Program-made: the position numbers and the translations under genes
Assembly (NCBI GenBank): GCA_031769625.1
Contig: JAUIMM010002321.1
Location: forward strand, 1-64,000
DNA from: Taudactylus pleione
Taxonomy: Eukaryota; Chordata; Amphibia; Anura; Myobatrachidae
Reading direction: 5' to 3'
Length of the DNA: 64,000 bases
The notes under the pieces: generated by a model
Database searches by the model: none
What the model was told of the DNA's origin: nothing
The model's input: the letters and a program-made list of their open reading frames with translations, nothing else
In this document: positions 1 to 13,735 of the stretch, in pieces
How positions within the stretch are numbered: the stretch's first letter is position 1
Layout: every line of letters begins with the position of its first letter

Positions 1-20
1 ACTCAGAGAACACACAAAAG

Positions 21-44
21 CACCACTCAAACAACACACAAAAG
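21..44 (+). repeat. Reference 24 bp monomer, type A
   Basis: This is a clean copy of the commonest monomer: CACCACTCAAAC followed by AACACACAAAAG. Being a multiple of three it preserves reading frame. It has no stop codon in any + frame; on the - strand one frame meets TGA (from TTTGAGTGG). Common point variants change the first bases (AACC, CTCC, TACC), the CACTC core (CACTTA, CACTGA, CACAACTC) or the tail. Confidence 0.95.
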
Positions 45-66
45 CACCATTCCAAAAACACACAAG
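45..66 (+). repeat. Example of 22 bp monomer, type D
   Basis: Type D differs from the 24-mer by the core TCCAAAAAC and by a tail two bases shorter (ACACAAG). This copy carries the common CACCATTCC variant, which gives an ATG on the - strand. Because 22 is not a multiple of three, each type D unit moves a continuing translation into the next frame. In most of the array type D units occur once every few 24-mers. A full-length 24 bp version with the D core also exists. Confidence 0.93.
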
Positions 67-90
67 CACCACTCAAACAACACGCAAAAG

Positions 91-114
91 CACCAGTCAA
101 ACAACACACACAAA
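91..114 (+). repeat. Example of 24 bp monomer, type B (tail ACACACAAA)
   Basis: Type B has the same 24 bp length as type A but ends ACACACAAA, so it has no G and an extended alternating CA run. This copy also carries CACCAGTC instead of CACCACTC. A sister type C ends ACACACAAG. Types B and C alternate with type A in patterns that are conserved between higher-order copies. Confidence 0.9.
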
Positions 115-208
115 CACCACTCAAACAACACACAAAAGCAACACTCTAAAAACAGACAAGCACCAATCAAACAACACACAAAAGCACCACTCAAACAACA
201 CACACAAG

Positions 209-221
209 CACCACTCAAAAG
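209..221 (+). repeat. 13 bp truncated monomer (CACCACTCAAAAG)
   Basis: The monomer has lost 11 bp between CACCACTCAAA and the tail. It is always followed by a monomer with a TCC core, often one carrying CAGACAAG. It recurs at equivalent places in related blocks: 3761-3773 and 5698-5710 (offsets 3552 and 1937), 10674-10686, 16619-16631, 27629-27641, 47903-47915, and repeatedly after 49 kb. It is therefore an old variant carried along by block duplication, and a useful phase marker. Confidence 0.88.
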
Positions 222-378
222 CACCACTCCAAAAACAGACAAGCACCACTCAAACAACACACAAAAGCACCACTAAAGCAACACACACAAGCACCACTCA
301 AACAACACACAAATCCACCACTCAAACAGCACACAAAAACACCACTCAAACAACACACAAAAGTACCACTCCAAAAAC

Positions 379-3300
379 ACACAAGCACCACTTAAACAAC
401 ACACAATAGCTTCACTCAAACAACATACACAAACACCACTCAAACAACACACAAAAGCACCTCTCAAACAACACACAAAAGCACCACTCCAAAAACACAC
501 AAGCACCACTCAAACAACACACAAAAGCACCATTCCAAAAACACACAAGCACCACTCAAACAATACACAAAAGCACCACTCAAACAACGCACACAAACAC
601 CACTCAAACAACACACAAAAGCACCACTCCAAAAACACACAAGCACCACTCAAACAACACACAAAAGCACCACTCAAACAACACACAAAAGCACCACTCC
701 AAAAACACACAAGCAATACTCAAACAACACACAAAAGCACCACTCCTAAAACACAGAAGCACCACTCAGAGAACACACAAAAGCACCACTCAAACAACAC
801 ACAAAAGCACCATTCCAAAAACACACAAGCACCACTCAAACAACACACAAAAGCACCACTCAAACAACACACACAAGCACCACTCAAACAACACACACAA
901 ACACCACTCAAACAACACACAAAAGCACCACTCAAACCACACACAAAAGCACCACTCAAACAACACACAAAAGCACCACTCAAACAACACACAAAAGCAC
1001 CACTCCAAAAACACACAAAAGCAACACTCCAAAAACACACAAAAGCACCACTACAAAAACACACAAGCACCACTCAAATAACACACAAAAACCACTCAAA
1101 CAACACACAAAAGCACCACTCCAAAAACACACAAGCACCACTCAAACAACACACACAAGCACCACTCAAACAACACGCAAAAGCACCACTCAAACACACA
1201 AAAGCACCACTCAAACAACACACACATACACCACTTAAACAACACACAAAAGCATCACTCCAAAAACACACAAGCACAACTCAGGCAACACACAAAAGCA
1301 CCACTCAAACAACACACAAAAGCACCACTCCAAAAACAGACAAGCACCACTCAAACAACACACAAAAGCACCACTCAAACAACACGCAAAAGCACCACTC
1401 CAAAAACACACAAGCACCACTCAAACACACAAAAGCACCACTCAAACAACACACACAAACACCACTTAAACAACACACAAGCACCACTCAAACAACACAC
1501 AAAAGCTTCACTCAAACAACATACACAAACACCACTCAAACAACACACAAAAGCACCTCTCAAACAACACACAAAAGCACCACTCCAAAAACACACAAGC
1601 ACCACTCCAAAAACACACAAGCACCACTAAAACAACACACAAAAGCACCACTCAATCAACACACAAAAGCACCATTCCAAAAACACACAAGCACCTCTCA
1701 AACAATACACAAAAGCACCACTCAAACAACGCACACAAACACCTCTCAAACAACACACAAAAGCACCACTCCAAAAACACACAAGCACCACTCAAACAAC
1801 ACACAAAAGCACCACTCAAACAACACACAAAAGCACCACTCCAAAAACACACAAGCACCACTCAAACAACACACAAAAGCACCACTCCTAAAACACAGAA
1901 GCACCACTCAGAGAACACACAAAAGCACCACTCAAACAACACACAAAAGCACCATTCCAAAAACACACAAGCACCACTCAAACAACACACAAAAGCACCA
2001 CTGAAACAACACACACAAACACCACTCAAACAACACACAAAAGCACCACTACTAAAACAGACAAGCACCACTCAAACAACACACAAAAGCACCACTCAAA
2101 CAACACACACAAGCACCACTCAAACAACACACACAAACACCACTCAAACAACACACAAAAGCACCACTCAAACAACACACACAATCACCACTCAAACAAC
2201 ACACAAAAGCACCACTCAAACAACACACAAAAGCACCACTCCAAAAACACACAAAAGCACCACTCTAAATACACACAAGCACCACACAAACAACACACAA
2301 AAGCACCACTCAAACAACACACACAAACACCACTCAAACCACACACAAAAGCACCACTCAAACAACACACAAAAGCACCACTCAAACAACACACAAAAGC
2401 ACCACTCCAAAAACACACAAAAGCACCACTCCAAAAACACACAAAAGCACCACTACAAAAACACACAAGAACCACTCAAATAACACACAAAAGCACCACT
2501 AAAACAACTCACACAAACACCACTCAAACAACACACAAAAGCACCACTCCAAAAACACACAAGCACCACTCAAACAACACACAAAAGCACCACTCAAACA
2601 ACACGCAAAAGCACCACTCAACACACAAAAGCACCACTCAAACAACACACACATACACCACTTAAACAACACACAAAAGCACCACTCAAACAACACACAA
2701 AAGCATCACTCCAAAAACACACAAGCACAACTCAGGCAACACACAAAAGCACAACTCAAACAACACACAAAAGCACCACTCCAAAAACACTCAAGCACCA
2801 CTCAAACAACACACAAAAGCACCACTCAAACAACACGCAAAAGCACCACTCCAAAAACACACAAGCACCACTCAAACACACAAAAGCACCACTCTAACAA
2901 CACACACAAACACCACTTAAACAACACACAAAAGCACCACTCAAACAACACACAAAAGCACCACTCCAAAAACAAACAAGCACAACTCAGACAACACACA
3001 AAAGCACCACTCAAACAGCACACACAAATGTACCATTCCAAAAACACACAAGCACCACTCAAACAACACACAAAAGCACAACTCAAACAACACACACAAG
3101 CACCACTCAAACAACACATACAAACACCACTCAAACAACACACAAAAGCACCACTCAAACAACACACAAAAGAACCACTCAAACAACACACAAAAGCACC
3201 ACTCCAAAAACACACAAAAGCACCACTCCAAAAACACACAAGCACCACTCAAACAACACACAAAAGATACACTCAAACAACATACACAAACACCACTCAA

Positions 3301-3529
3301 TCAACACACAATAGCACCACTCAAACAACACACACAAGCACCACTCAAACAATACACAAAAGCACCACTCAAACAACACACAAAAGCACCACTCCAAAAA
3401 CACACAAGCACCACTCAAACAATACACAAAAGCACCACTCAAACAACGCACACAAACACCACTCAAACAACACACAAAAGCACCACTCCAAAAACACACA
3501 AGCACCACTCAAACAACACACAAAAGCAC
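379..3529 (+). repeat. Irregular part of the minisatellite, left region
   Basis: This stretch contains only 24 and 22 bp monomers with many private substitutions. It includes 21 bp units (CACTCAAACACACAAAAG type, e.g. near 1188 and 1426) and CACGC tails (near 1170 and 1385). No long block here is as cleanly duplicated as in later regions, which suggests older divergence. No gene is visible. Confidence 0.85.
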
Positions 3530-3950
3530 CACTCCTAAAACACACAAACACCACTCAGAGAACACACAAAAGCACCACTCAAACAACACACAAAAGCACC
3601 ATTCCAAAAACACACAAGCACCACTCAAACAACACACAAAAGCACCACTCAAACAACACACACAAACACCACTCAAACAACACACAAAAGCACCACTCTA
3701 AAAACAGACAAGCACCAATCAAACAACACACAAAAGCACCACTCAAACAACACACACAAACACCACTCAAAAGCACCACTCCAAAAACAGACAAGCACCA
3801 CTCAAACAACACACAAAAGCACCACTAAAGCAACACACACAAGCACCACTCAAACAACACACAAATCCACCACTCAAACAGCACACAAAAACACCACTCA
3901 AACAACACACAAAAGTACCACTCCAAAAACAGACAAGCACCACTCATACA
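3530..3950 (+). repeat. Block duplicated at about 5467-5887 (offset 1937 bp)
   Basis: The series CACTCCTAAAAC, CACTCAGAGAAC, CACCATTCC, CACTCTAAAAACAG, CACCAATC, 13-mer, CACTAAAGC, AAATCC, CAAACAGC is found in the same order in both places. The two copies diverge after about 3950/5887-5950, where the downstream copy drops several monomers. With 1-378 this makes at least three copies of the same ancestral block in region I. Confidence 0.85.
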
Positions 3951-5887
3951 ACACACAAAAGCACCACTCAGACAACACACACAAGCACCACTCAAACAAC
4001 ACACACAAACACCAATCAAACAACACACAAAAGCACCACTCAAACAACACACACAAATGCCACTCCAATAACACACAAGCACCACTCAAACAACACACAA
4101 AAGCACCACTCAAACAACACACACAAACACCACTCAAACAACACACAAAAGCACCACTCAACCAACACACAAAAGCACCACTCCAAAAACACACAAGCAC
4201 CACTCAAACAACACACAAAAGCACCACTTAAACAACACACAAAAGCACCATTCCAAAAACACACAATAACCACTCAAACAACACACAAAAGCTCCACTCA
4301 AACAATACACACACAAACACCACTCAAACAACACACAAAAGCACCACTCAAACAACACACAAAAGCACCACTCCAAAAACACACAAAAGCACCACTCCAA
4401 ATACACACAAACACCACTCAAACAACACACAAAAGCACCACTCAAACAACACACACAAACACCACTCAAACCACACACAAAAGCACCACTCAAACAACAC
4501 ACAAAAGCACCACTCAAGCAACACAACGCACCACTCAAAACAACACAAAAAAGGACCACTCCAAAAACACACAAAAGCAACACTCCAAAAACACACAAGC
4601 ACCACTCAAACAACACACAAAAGCACCACTCCTAAAACACACAAACACCACTCAGAGAACACACAATAGCACCACTCAAACAACACACAAAAGCACCATT
4701 CCAAAAACACACAAGCACCACTCAAACAACACACAAAAGCACCACTCAAACAACACACACAAACACCACTCCAAAAACACACAAAAGCACCACTCCAAAA
4801 ACACACAAAAGCACCACTACAAAAACACACAAGCACCACTCAAATAACACACAAAAGCACCACTAAAACAACTCACACAAACACCACTCAAACAACACAC
4901 AAAAGCACCACTCCAAAAACACACAAGCACCACTCAAACAACACACAAAAGCACCACTCAAACAACACGCAAAAGCACCACTCAAACACACAAAAGCACC
5001 ACTCAAACAACACACACATACACCACTTAAACAACACACAAAAGCACCACTCAAACAACACACAAAAGCATCACTCCAAAAACACACAAGCACAACTCAG
5101 GCAACACACAAAAGCACCACTCAAACAACACACAAAAGCACCACTCCAAAAACACTCAAGCACCACTCAAACAACACACAAAAGCACCACTCAAACAACA
5201 CGCAAAAGCACCACTCCAAAAACACACAAGCACCACTCAAACACACAAAAGCACCACTCTAACAACACACAAAAGCACCACTCAAACAACGCACACAAAC
5301 ACCACTCAAACAACACACAAAAGCACCACTCCAAAAACACACAAGCACCACTCAAACAACACACAAAAGCACCACTCAAACAACACAAAAAAGGACCACT
5401 CCAAAAACACACAAAAGCAACACTCCAAAAACACACAAGCACCACTCAAACAACACACAAAAGCACCACTCCTAAAACACACAAACACCACTCAGAGAAC
5501 ACACAATAGCACCACTCAAACAACACACAAAAGCACCATTCCAAAAACACACAAGCACCACTCAAACAACACACAAAAGCACCACTCAAACAACACACAC
5601 AAACACCACTCAAACAACACACAAAAGCACCACTCTAAAAACAGACAAGCACCAATCAAACAACACACAAAAGCACCACTCAAACAACACACACAAACAC
5701 CACTCAAAAGCACCACTCCAAAAACAGACAAGCACCACTCAAACAACACACAAAAGCACCACTAAAGCAACACACACAAGCACCACTCAAACAACACACA
5801 AATCCACCACTCAAACAGCACACAAAAACACCACTCAAACAACACACAAAAGTACCACTCCAAAAACAGACAAGCACCACTCATACA

Positions 5888-6879
5888 ACACACAAAACCA
5901 CCACTCAGACAACACACACAAGCACCACTCAAACAACACACACAAACACCACTCAAACAACACACAAAGCACCACTCAACCAACACACAAAAGCACCACT
6001 CCAAAAACACACAAGCACCACTCAAACAACACACAAAAGCACCACTCAAACAACACACAAAAGCTCCACTCAAACAATACACAGACAAACACCACTCAAA
6101 CAACACACAAAAGCACCACTCAAACAACACACAAAAGCACCACTCAAACAACACATACAAGCACCACTCAAACAACACACAAAAGCACCACTCAAACAAC
6201 ACACAAAAGAACCATTCCAAAAACACACAAGCACCACTCAAACAACACACAAAAGCACCACTCAAACAACACACACAAACACCACTCAAACAACACACAA
6301 AAGCACCACTCCAAAAACACACAAAAGCACCACTCCAAAAACACACAAGCACAACTCATACAACACACAAAAGCACCACTCAAACAACACACAAAAGCAC
6401 AACTCAAACAACACACACAAGCACCACTCAAACAACACACACAAACACCACTGAAACAACACACAAAAGCACCACTCAAACAACACACACAAACACCACT
6501 CAAACAACACACAAAAGCACCACTCCAAAAACACACAAAAGCACCACTCCAAAAACACACAAGCACAACTCATACAACACACAAAAGCACCACTCAAACA
6601 ACACACAAAAGCACAACTCAAACAACACACACAAGCACCACTCAAACAACACACAAAAGCACCACTCCAAAAACACACAAGCACCACTCAATCAACACAC
6701 AAAAGCACCATTCCAAAAACACACAAGCACCACTCAAACAACACACAAAAGCACCACTCAAACAACGCACACAAACACCACTCAAACAACACACAAAAGC
6801 ACCACTCCAAAAACACACAAGCACCACTCAAACAACACACAAAAGCACCACTCAAACAACACACAAAAGAACCACTCAA
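5888..6879 (+). repeat. Irregular array with a local 214 bp tandem duplication
   Basis: Around 6241-6454 and 6455-6668 the same run of monomers occurs twice with a 214 bp offset. Each run includes two TCC-core units in succession followed by the rare CACAACTCATAC unit (CACAACTCATA at about 6350 and 6564). The rest is ordinary array with no gene. Confidence 0.75.
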
Positions 6880-8640
6880 ACAACACACAAAAGAACCATT
6901 CCAAAAACACACAAGCACCACTCAAACAACACACAAAAGCACCACTCAAACAACACACGCAAACACCACTCAAACAACACACAAAAGCACAACTCAAACA
7001 ACACACACAAGCACCACTCAAACAACACACACAAACACCACTCAAACAACACACAAAAGCACCACTCAAACAACACACAAAAGCACCACTCAAACAACAC
7101 ACAAAAGAACCATTCCAAAAACACACAAGCACCACTCAAACAACACACAAAAGCACCACTCAAACAACACACACAAACACCACTCAAACAACACACAAAA
7201 GCATCTCTCCAAAAACACACAAAAGCACCACTCCAAAAACACACAAGCACAACTCAGACAACACACAAAAGCACCACTCAAACAACACACAAAAGCACAA
7301 CTCAAACAACACACACAAGCACCACTCAAACAACACACACAAACACCACTCAAACAACACACAAAAGCACCACTCAAACAACACACAAAAGAACCACTCA
7401 AACAACACACAAAAGCACCACTCCAAAAACACACAAAAGCACCACTCCAAAAACACACAAGCACCACTCAAACAACACACAAAAGCTCCACTCAAACAAC
7501 ATACACAAACACCACTCAAACAACACACAAGCACCACTCAAACAATACACAAATGCACCACTCAAACAACGCACACAAACACCACTCAAACAGCACACAA
7601 AAGCACCACTCCAAAAACACACAAGCACCACTCAAACAACACACAAAAGCATCACTCAAACAACACACAAAAGCACCACTCCAAAAACACACAAGCACCA
7701 CTCAAACAACACACAAAAGCACCACTCCTAAAACACACAAGCACCACTCAGAGAACACACAAAAGCACCACTCAAACAACACACAAAAGCACCATTACAA
7801 AAACACACAAGCACCACTCAAAAAACACACAAAAGCACCACTCAAAGAACACACACAAACATCACTCCAAAAACACACAAGCACCACTCAAACAACACAC
7901 AAAAGCACCACTCAAACAACACGCAAAAGCACCACTCCAAAAACACACAAGCACCACTCAAACACACAAAAGCACCACTCAAACAACACACACAAACACC
8001 ACTTAAACAACACACAAAAGCACCACTCAAACAACACACAAAAGCACCACTCCAAAAACACACAAGCACAACTCAGACAACACACAAAAGCACCACTCAA
8101 ACAACACACAAAAGTACCATTCCAAAAACACACAAGCACCACTCAAACAACACACAAAAGCACAACTCAAACAACACATACAAACACCACTCAAACAACA
8201 CACAAAAGAACCACTCAAACAACACACAAAAGCACCACTCAAAAAACACACAAAATCACCACTCCAAAAACACACAAGCACCACTCAAACAACACACAAA
8301 AGCTCCACTCAAACAACATACACAAACACTACTCAAACAACACACAAAAGCACCACTCAAACAACACACAAATGCACCACTCCAAAAACACCCAAGCACC
8401 ACTCAAACAACACACAAAAGCACCACTCAATCAACACACAAAAGCACCATTCCAAAAACACACAAGCACCACTCAAACAATACACAAAAGCACCACTCAA
8501 ACAACGCACACAAACACCACTCAAACAACACACAAAAGCACCACTCCAAAAACACACAAGCACCACTCAAACAACACACAAAAGCACCACTCCTAAAACA
8601 CACAAGCACCACTCAGAGAACACACAAAAGCACCACTCAA
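6880..8640 (+). repeat. 1761 bp higher-order unit, copy 1
   Basis: Monomer order here matches 8641-10351 at a constant 1761 bp offset, apart from about 120 bp (7411-7530) that is rearranged without net length change. Shared private variants include CAATACACAAATGC, CAACGCAC, CAAACAGC, CACCATTACAAAAAC and CACAACTCAGAC. A third copy of the same block starts near 14610. Confidence 0.85.
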
Positions 8641-10351
8641 ACAACACACAAAAACACCATTCCAAAAACACACAAGCACCACTCAAACAACACACAAAAG
8701 CACCACTCAAACAACACACACAAACACCACTCAAACAACACACAAAAGCACAACTCAAACAACACACACAAGCACCACTCAAACAACACACACAAACACC
8801 ACTCAAACAACACACAAAAGCACCACTCAAACAACACACAAAAGCACCACTCAAACAACACACAAAAGAACCATTCCAAAAACACACAAGCACCACTCAA
8901 ACAACACACAAAAGCACCACTCAAACAACACACACAAACACCACTCAAACAACACACAAAAGCATCTCTCCAAAAACACACAAAAGCACCACTCCAAAAA
9001 CACACAAGCACAACTCAGACAACACACAAAAGCACCACTCAAACAACACACAAAAGCACAACTCAAACAACACACACAAGCACCACTCAAACAACACACA
9101 CAAACACCACTCAAACAACACACAAAAGCACCACTCAAACAACACACAAAAGAACCACTCAAACAACATACACAAACACCACTCAAACAACACACAAAAG
9201 CACCTCTCAAACAACACACAAAAGCACCACTCCAAAAACACACAAGCACAACTCAATCAACACACAAAAGCACCATTCCAAAAACACACAAGCACCACTC
9301 AAACAATACACAAATGCACCACTCAAACAACGCACACAAACACCACTCAAACAGCACACAAAAGCACCACTCCAAAAACACACAAGCACCACTCAAACAA
9401 CACACAAAAGCATCACTCAAACAACACACAAAAGCACCACTCCAAAAACACACAAGCACCACTCAAACAACACACAAAAGCACCACTCCTAAAACACACA
9501 AGCACCACTCAGAGAACACACAAAAGCACCACTCAAACAACACACAAAAGCACCATTACAAAAACACACAAGCACCACTCAAAAAACACACAAAAGCACC
9601 ACTCAAACAACACACACAAACATCACTCCAAAAACACACAAGCACCACTCAAACAACACACAAAAGCACCACTCAAACAACACGCAAAAGCACCACTCCA
9701 AAAACACACAAGCACCACTCAAACACACAAAAGCACCACTCAAACAACACACACAAACACCACTTAAACAACACACAAAAGCACCACTCAAACAACACAC
9801 AAAAGCACCACTCCAAAAACACACAAGCACAACTCAGACAACACACAAAAGCACCACTCAAACAACACACAAAAGTACCATTCCAAAAACACACAAGCAC
9901 CACTCAAACAACACACAAAAGCACAACTCAAACAACACATACAAACACCACTCAAACAACACACAAAAGAACCACTCAAACAACACACAAAAGCACCACT
10001 CAAAAAACACACAAAATCACCACTCCAAAAACACACAAGCACCACTCAAACAACACACAAAAGCTCCACTCAAACAACATACACAAACACTACTCAAACA
10101 ACACACAAAAGCACCACTCAAACAACACACAAAAGCACCACTCCAAAAACACCCAAGCACCACTCAAACAACACACAAAAGCACCACTCAATCAACACAC
10201 AAAAGCACCATTCCAAAAACACACAAGCACCACTCAAACAATACACAAAAGCACCACTCAAACAACGCACACAAACACCACTCAAACAACACACAAAAGC
10301 ACCACTCCAAAAACACACAAGCACCACTCAAACAACACACAAAAGCACCAC
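8641..10351 (+). repeat. 1761 bp higher-order unit, copy 2
   Basis: This is the tandem partner of the preceding block. It ends near 10351, where an extra segment with the rare CACAAAAAAGGACC unit follows before the copies realign at a larger offset. It lies inside the longer segment that is duplicated again 5969 bp downstream. Confidence 0.85.
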
Positions 10352-11769
10352 TCAAACAACACAAAAAAGGACCACTCCAAAAACACACAAAAGCACCACT
10401 CCAAAAACACACAAGCACCACTCAAACAACACACAAAAGCACCACTCCTAAAACACACAAGCACCACTCAGAGAACACACAAAAGCACCACTCAAACAAC
10501 ACACAAAAGCACCATTCCAAAAACACACAAGCACCACTCAAACAACACACAAAATCACCACTCAAACAACACACACAAACACCACTCAAACAACACACAA
10601 AAGCACCACTCCAAAAACAGACAAGCACCACTCAAAAAACACACAAAAGCACCACTCAAACAACACACACAAGCACCACTCAAAAGCACAACTCCAAAAA
10701 CACACAAGCACCACTCAAACAACACACAAAAGCACCACTAAAGCAACACACACTAGCACCACTCAAACAACACACAAATCCACCACTCAAACAGCACACA
10801 AAAGCACCACTCCAAAAACAGACAAGCACCACTCATACAACACACAAAAGCACCACTCAGACAACACACACAAGCACCACTCAAACAACACACACAAACA
10901 CCAATCAAACAACACAAAAAAGCAACACTCAAACAACACACACAAACGCCACTAAAAAAACACACAAGCACCACTCAAACAACACACAAAAGCACCACTC
11001 AAACAACACACACAAACACCACTCAAACAACACACAAAAGCACCACTCAACCAACACACAAAAGCACCACTCCAAAAACACACAAGCACCACTCAAACAA
11101 CACACAAAAGCACCATTCCAAAAACACACAAGAACCACTCAAACAACACACAAAAGCTCCACTCAAACAACACACACAAACACCACTCAAACAACACCCA
11201 AAAGCACCACTCAAACAACAAACAAAAGCACCACTCAAACAACACACACAAACACCACTCAAACAACACACAAAAGCACCACTCCAAAAACACACAAGCA
11301 CCACTCAAACAACACACAAAAGCACCACTCAAACAACACGCAAAAGCACCACTCCAAAAACACACAAGCACCACTCAAACACATTCAAAAGCACCACTCA
11401 AACAACACACACAAACACCACTTAAACAACACACAAAAGCACCACTCAAACAACACACACAAACACCACTCAAACAACACACAAAAGCACCACTCCAAAA
11501 ACACACAAGCACCACTCAGACAACACACAAAAGCACCACTCAAACAACACACAAAAGCACAACTCAAACAACACACACAAGCACCACTCAAACAACACAC
11601 ACAAACACCACTCAAACAACACACAAAAGCACCACTCAAACAACACACAAAAGAACCACTCAAACAACACACAAAAGCACCACTCAAACAACACACAAGC
11701 ACCACTCAAACAACACACAAAAGCACCTCTCAAACAACACACAAAAGCACCACTCCAAAAACACACAAG

Positions 11770-12426
11770 CACCACTCAATCAACACACAAATGCACCATT
11801 CCAAAAACACACAAGCACCACTCAAACAATACACAAAGCACCACTCAAACAACGCACACAAACACCACTCAAACAACACACAAAAGCACCACTCCAAAAA
11901 CACACAAGCACCACTCAAACAACACACACAAGCACCACTCAAACAACACACACAAACACCAATCAAACAACACACAAAAGCACCACTCAAACAACACACA
12001 CAAACGCCACTCCAAAAACACACAAGCACCACTCAAACAACACAAAAGCACCACTCAAACAACACACACAAACACCACTCAAACAACACACAAAAGCACC
12101 ACTCAACCAACACACAAAAGCACCACTCCAAAAACACACAAGCACCACTCAAACAACACACAAAAGCACCACTTAAACAAAACACAAAAGCACCATTCCA
12201 AAAACACACAAGAACCACTCAAAAAACACACAAAAGCTCCACTCAAACAACACACACAAACACCACTCAAACAACACACAAAAGCACCACTCAAACAACA
12301 CACAAAAGCACCACTCAAACAACACACACAAGCACCACTCAAACAACACACAAAAGCTCCACTCAAACAACACACAAAAGAACCATTCCAAAAACCCACA
12401 AGCACCACTCAAACAACACACACAAG
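11770..12426 (+). repeat. 657 bp tandem duplication, copy 1
   Basis: Starts at CACCACTCAATC and carries CAAATGCACCATTCC, a 23 bp CAATACACAAAG unit, CAACGCAC, CACCAATC and CAAACGCCACTCC in order. The next 657 bp repeat this almost exactly. The visible differences are few, one of them CG at 12005-12006 here against TG in the next copy. Confidence 0.9.
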
Positions 12427-13083
12427 CACCACTCAATCAACACACAAATGCACCATTCCAAAAACACACAAGCACCACTCAAACAATACACAAAGCACCA
12501 CTCAAACAACGCACACAAACACCACTCAAACAACACACAAAAGCACCACTCCAAAAACACACAAGCACCACTCAAACAACACACACAAGCACCACTCAAA
12601 CAACACACACAAACACCAATCAAACAACACACAAAAGCACCACTCAAACAACACACACAAATGCCACTCCAAAAACACACAAGCACCACTCAAACAACAC
12701 AAAAGCACCACTCAAACAACACACACAAACACCACTCAAACAACACACAAAAGCACCACTCAACCAACACACAAAAGCACCACTCCAAAAACACACAAGC
12801 ACCACTCAAACAACACACAAAAGCACCACTTAAACAAAACACAAAAGCACCATTCCAAAAACACACAAGAACCACTCAAAAAACACACAAAAGCTCCACT
12901 CAAACAACACACACAAACACCACTCAAACAACACACAAAAGCACCACTCAAACAACACACAAAAGCACCACTCAAACAACACACACAAGCACCACTCAAA
13001 CAACACACAAAAGCTCCACTCAAACAACACACAAAAGAACCATTCCAAAAACCCACAAGCACCACTCAAACAACACACAAAAG
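12427..13083 (+). repeat. 657 bp tandem duplication, copy 2
   Basis: Near-identical continuation of the block starting at 11770. It has CAAATGCC at the position (TG 12662-12663) where copy 1 has CAAACGCC. A single-copy version of the block is found near 17.7-18.1 kb, 20.5-21.2 kb and at the corresponding places 11 kb further on. Confidence 0.9.
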
Positions 13084-13735
13084 CCCCACTCAAACAACAC
13101 ACACAAACACCACTCAAACAACACACAAAAGCACCACTCCAAAAACACACAAAAGCACCACTCCTAAATCACACAAGCACAACTCAGACAACACACAAAA
13201 GCACCACTCAAACAACACACAAAAGCACAACTCAAACAACACACACAAGCACCACTCAAACAACACACACAAACACCACTCAAACAACACACAAAAGCAC
13301 CACTCAAACAACACACAAAAGAACCACTCAAACAACACACAAAAGCACCACTCCAAAAACACTCAATAGCACCACTCCAAAAACACACAAGCACCACTCA
13401 AACAACACACAAAAGCTCCACTCAAACAACATACACAAACACCACTCAAACAACACACAAAAGCACCTCTCAAACAACACACAAAAGCACCACTACAAAA
13501 ACACACAAGCACCACTCAGAGAACACACAAAAGCACCACTCAAACAACACACAAAAGCACCACTCAAACAACACACACAAACACCACTCAAACAACACAC
13601 AAAAGCACCACTCAAACAACACACAAAAGAACCACTCAAACAACACACAAAAGCACCACTCCAAAAACACTCAAAAGCACCACTCCAAAAACACACAAGC
13701 ACCACTCAAACAACACACAAAAGCTCCACTCAAAC
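12978..13735 (+). repeat. 758 bp tandem duplication, copy 1
   Basis: Runs from a type C unit before CTCCACTC to the next such position, and includes AACCATTCC, AAAACCC, GCCCCACTC, CCTAAATC and CACTCAAAAGC variants. The following 758 bp repeats the same series. It overlaps the end of the 657 bp block, so the two duplications are nested in time. Confidence 0.88.

Larger units (their letters stand above)
1..378 (+). repeat. Truncated copy of the block at 3553-3930
   Basis: The first base aligns with 3553, and the monomer variants run in the same order to about 378/3930. They include CAGAGAAC, the CACCATTCC unit, the CACCAATC unit, the 13-mer, CACTAAAGC and AAATCC. The offset is 3552 bp with a few substitutions. 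The window therefore starts inside a duplicated block, and the missing left part lies outside. Confidence 0.85.

Noticed and set aside
21..44. Forkhead-like core (TCAAACAAC, i.e. TGTTTG on the other strand) as a real binding site
   Set aside because: The core is short and the flanking base does not fit the usual consensus. In such A/C-rich sequence a match is expected by chance, and it is lost in the 22 bp monomers.
3825..4085. Families of short Cys/Phe/Trp-rich frames on the - strand (FCVLFEWC, FVCCLSGA patterns)
   Set aside because: They are the reverse complement of the same monomers read in the two - frames that lack TGA. Their ends are set by the position of 22 bp monomers, and they overlap each other throughout.
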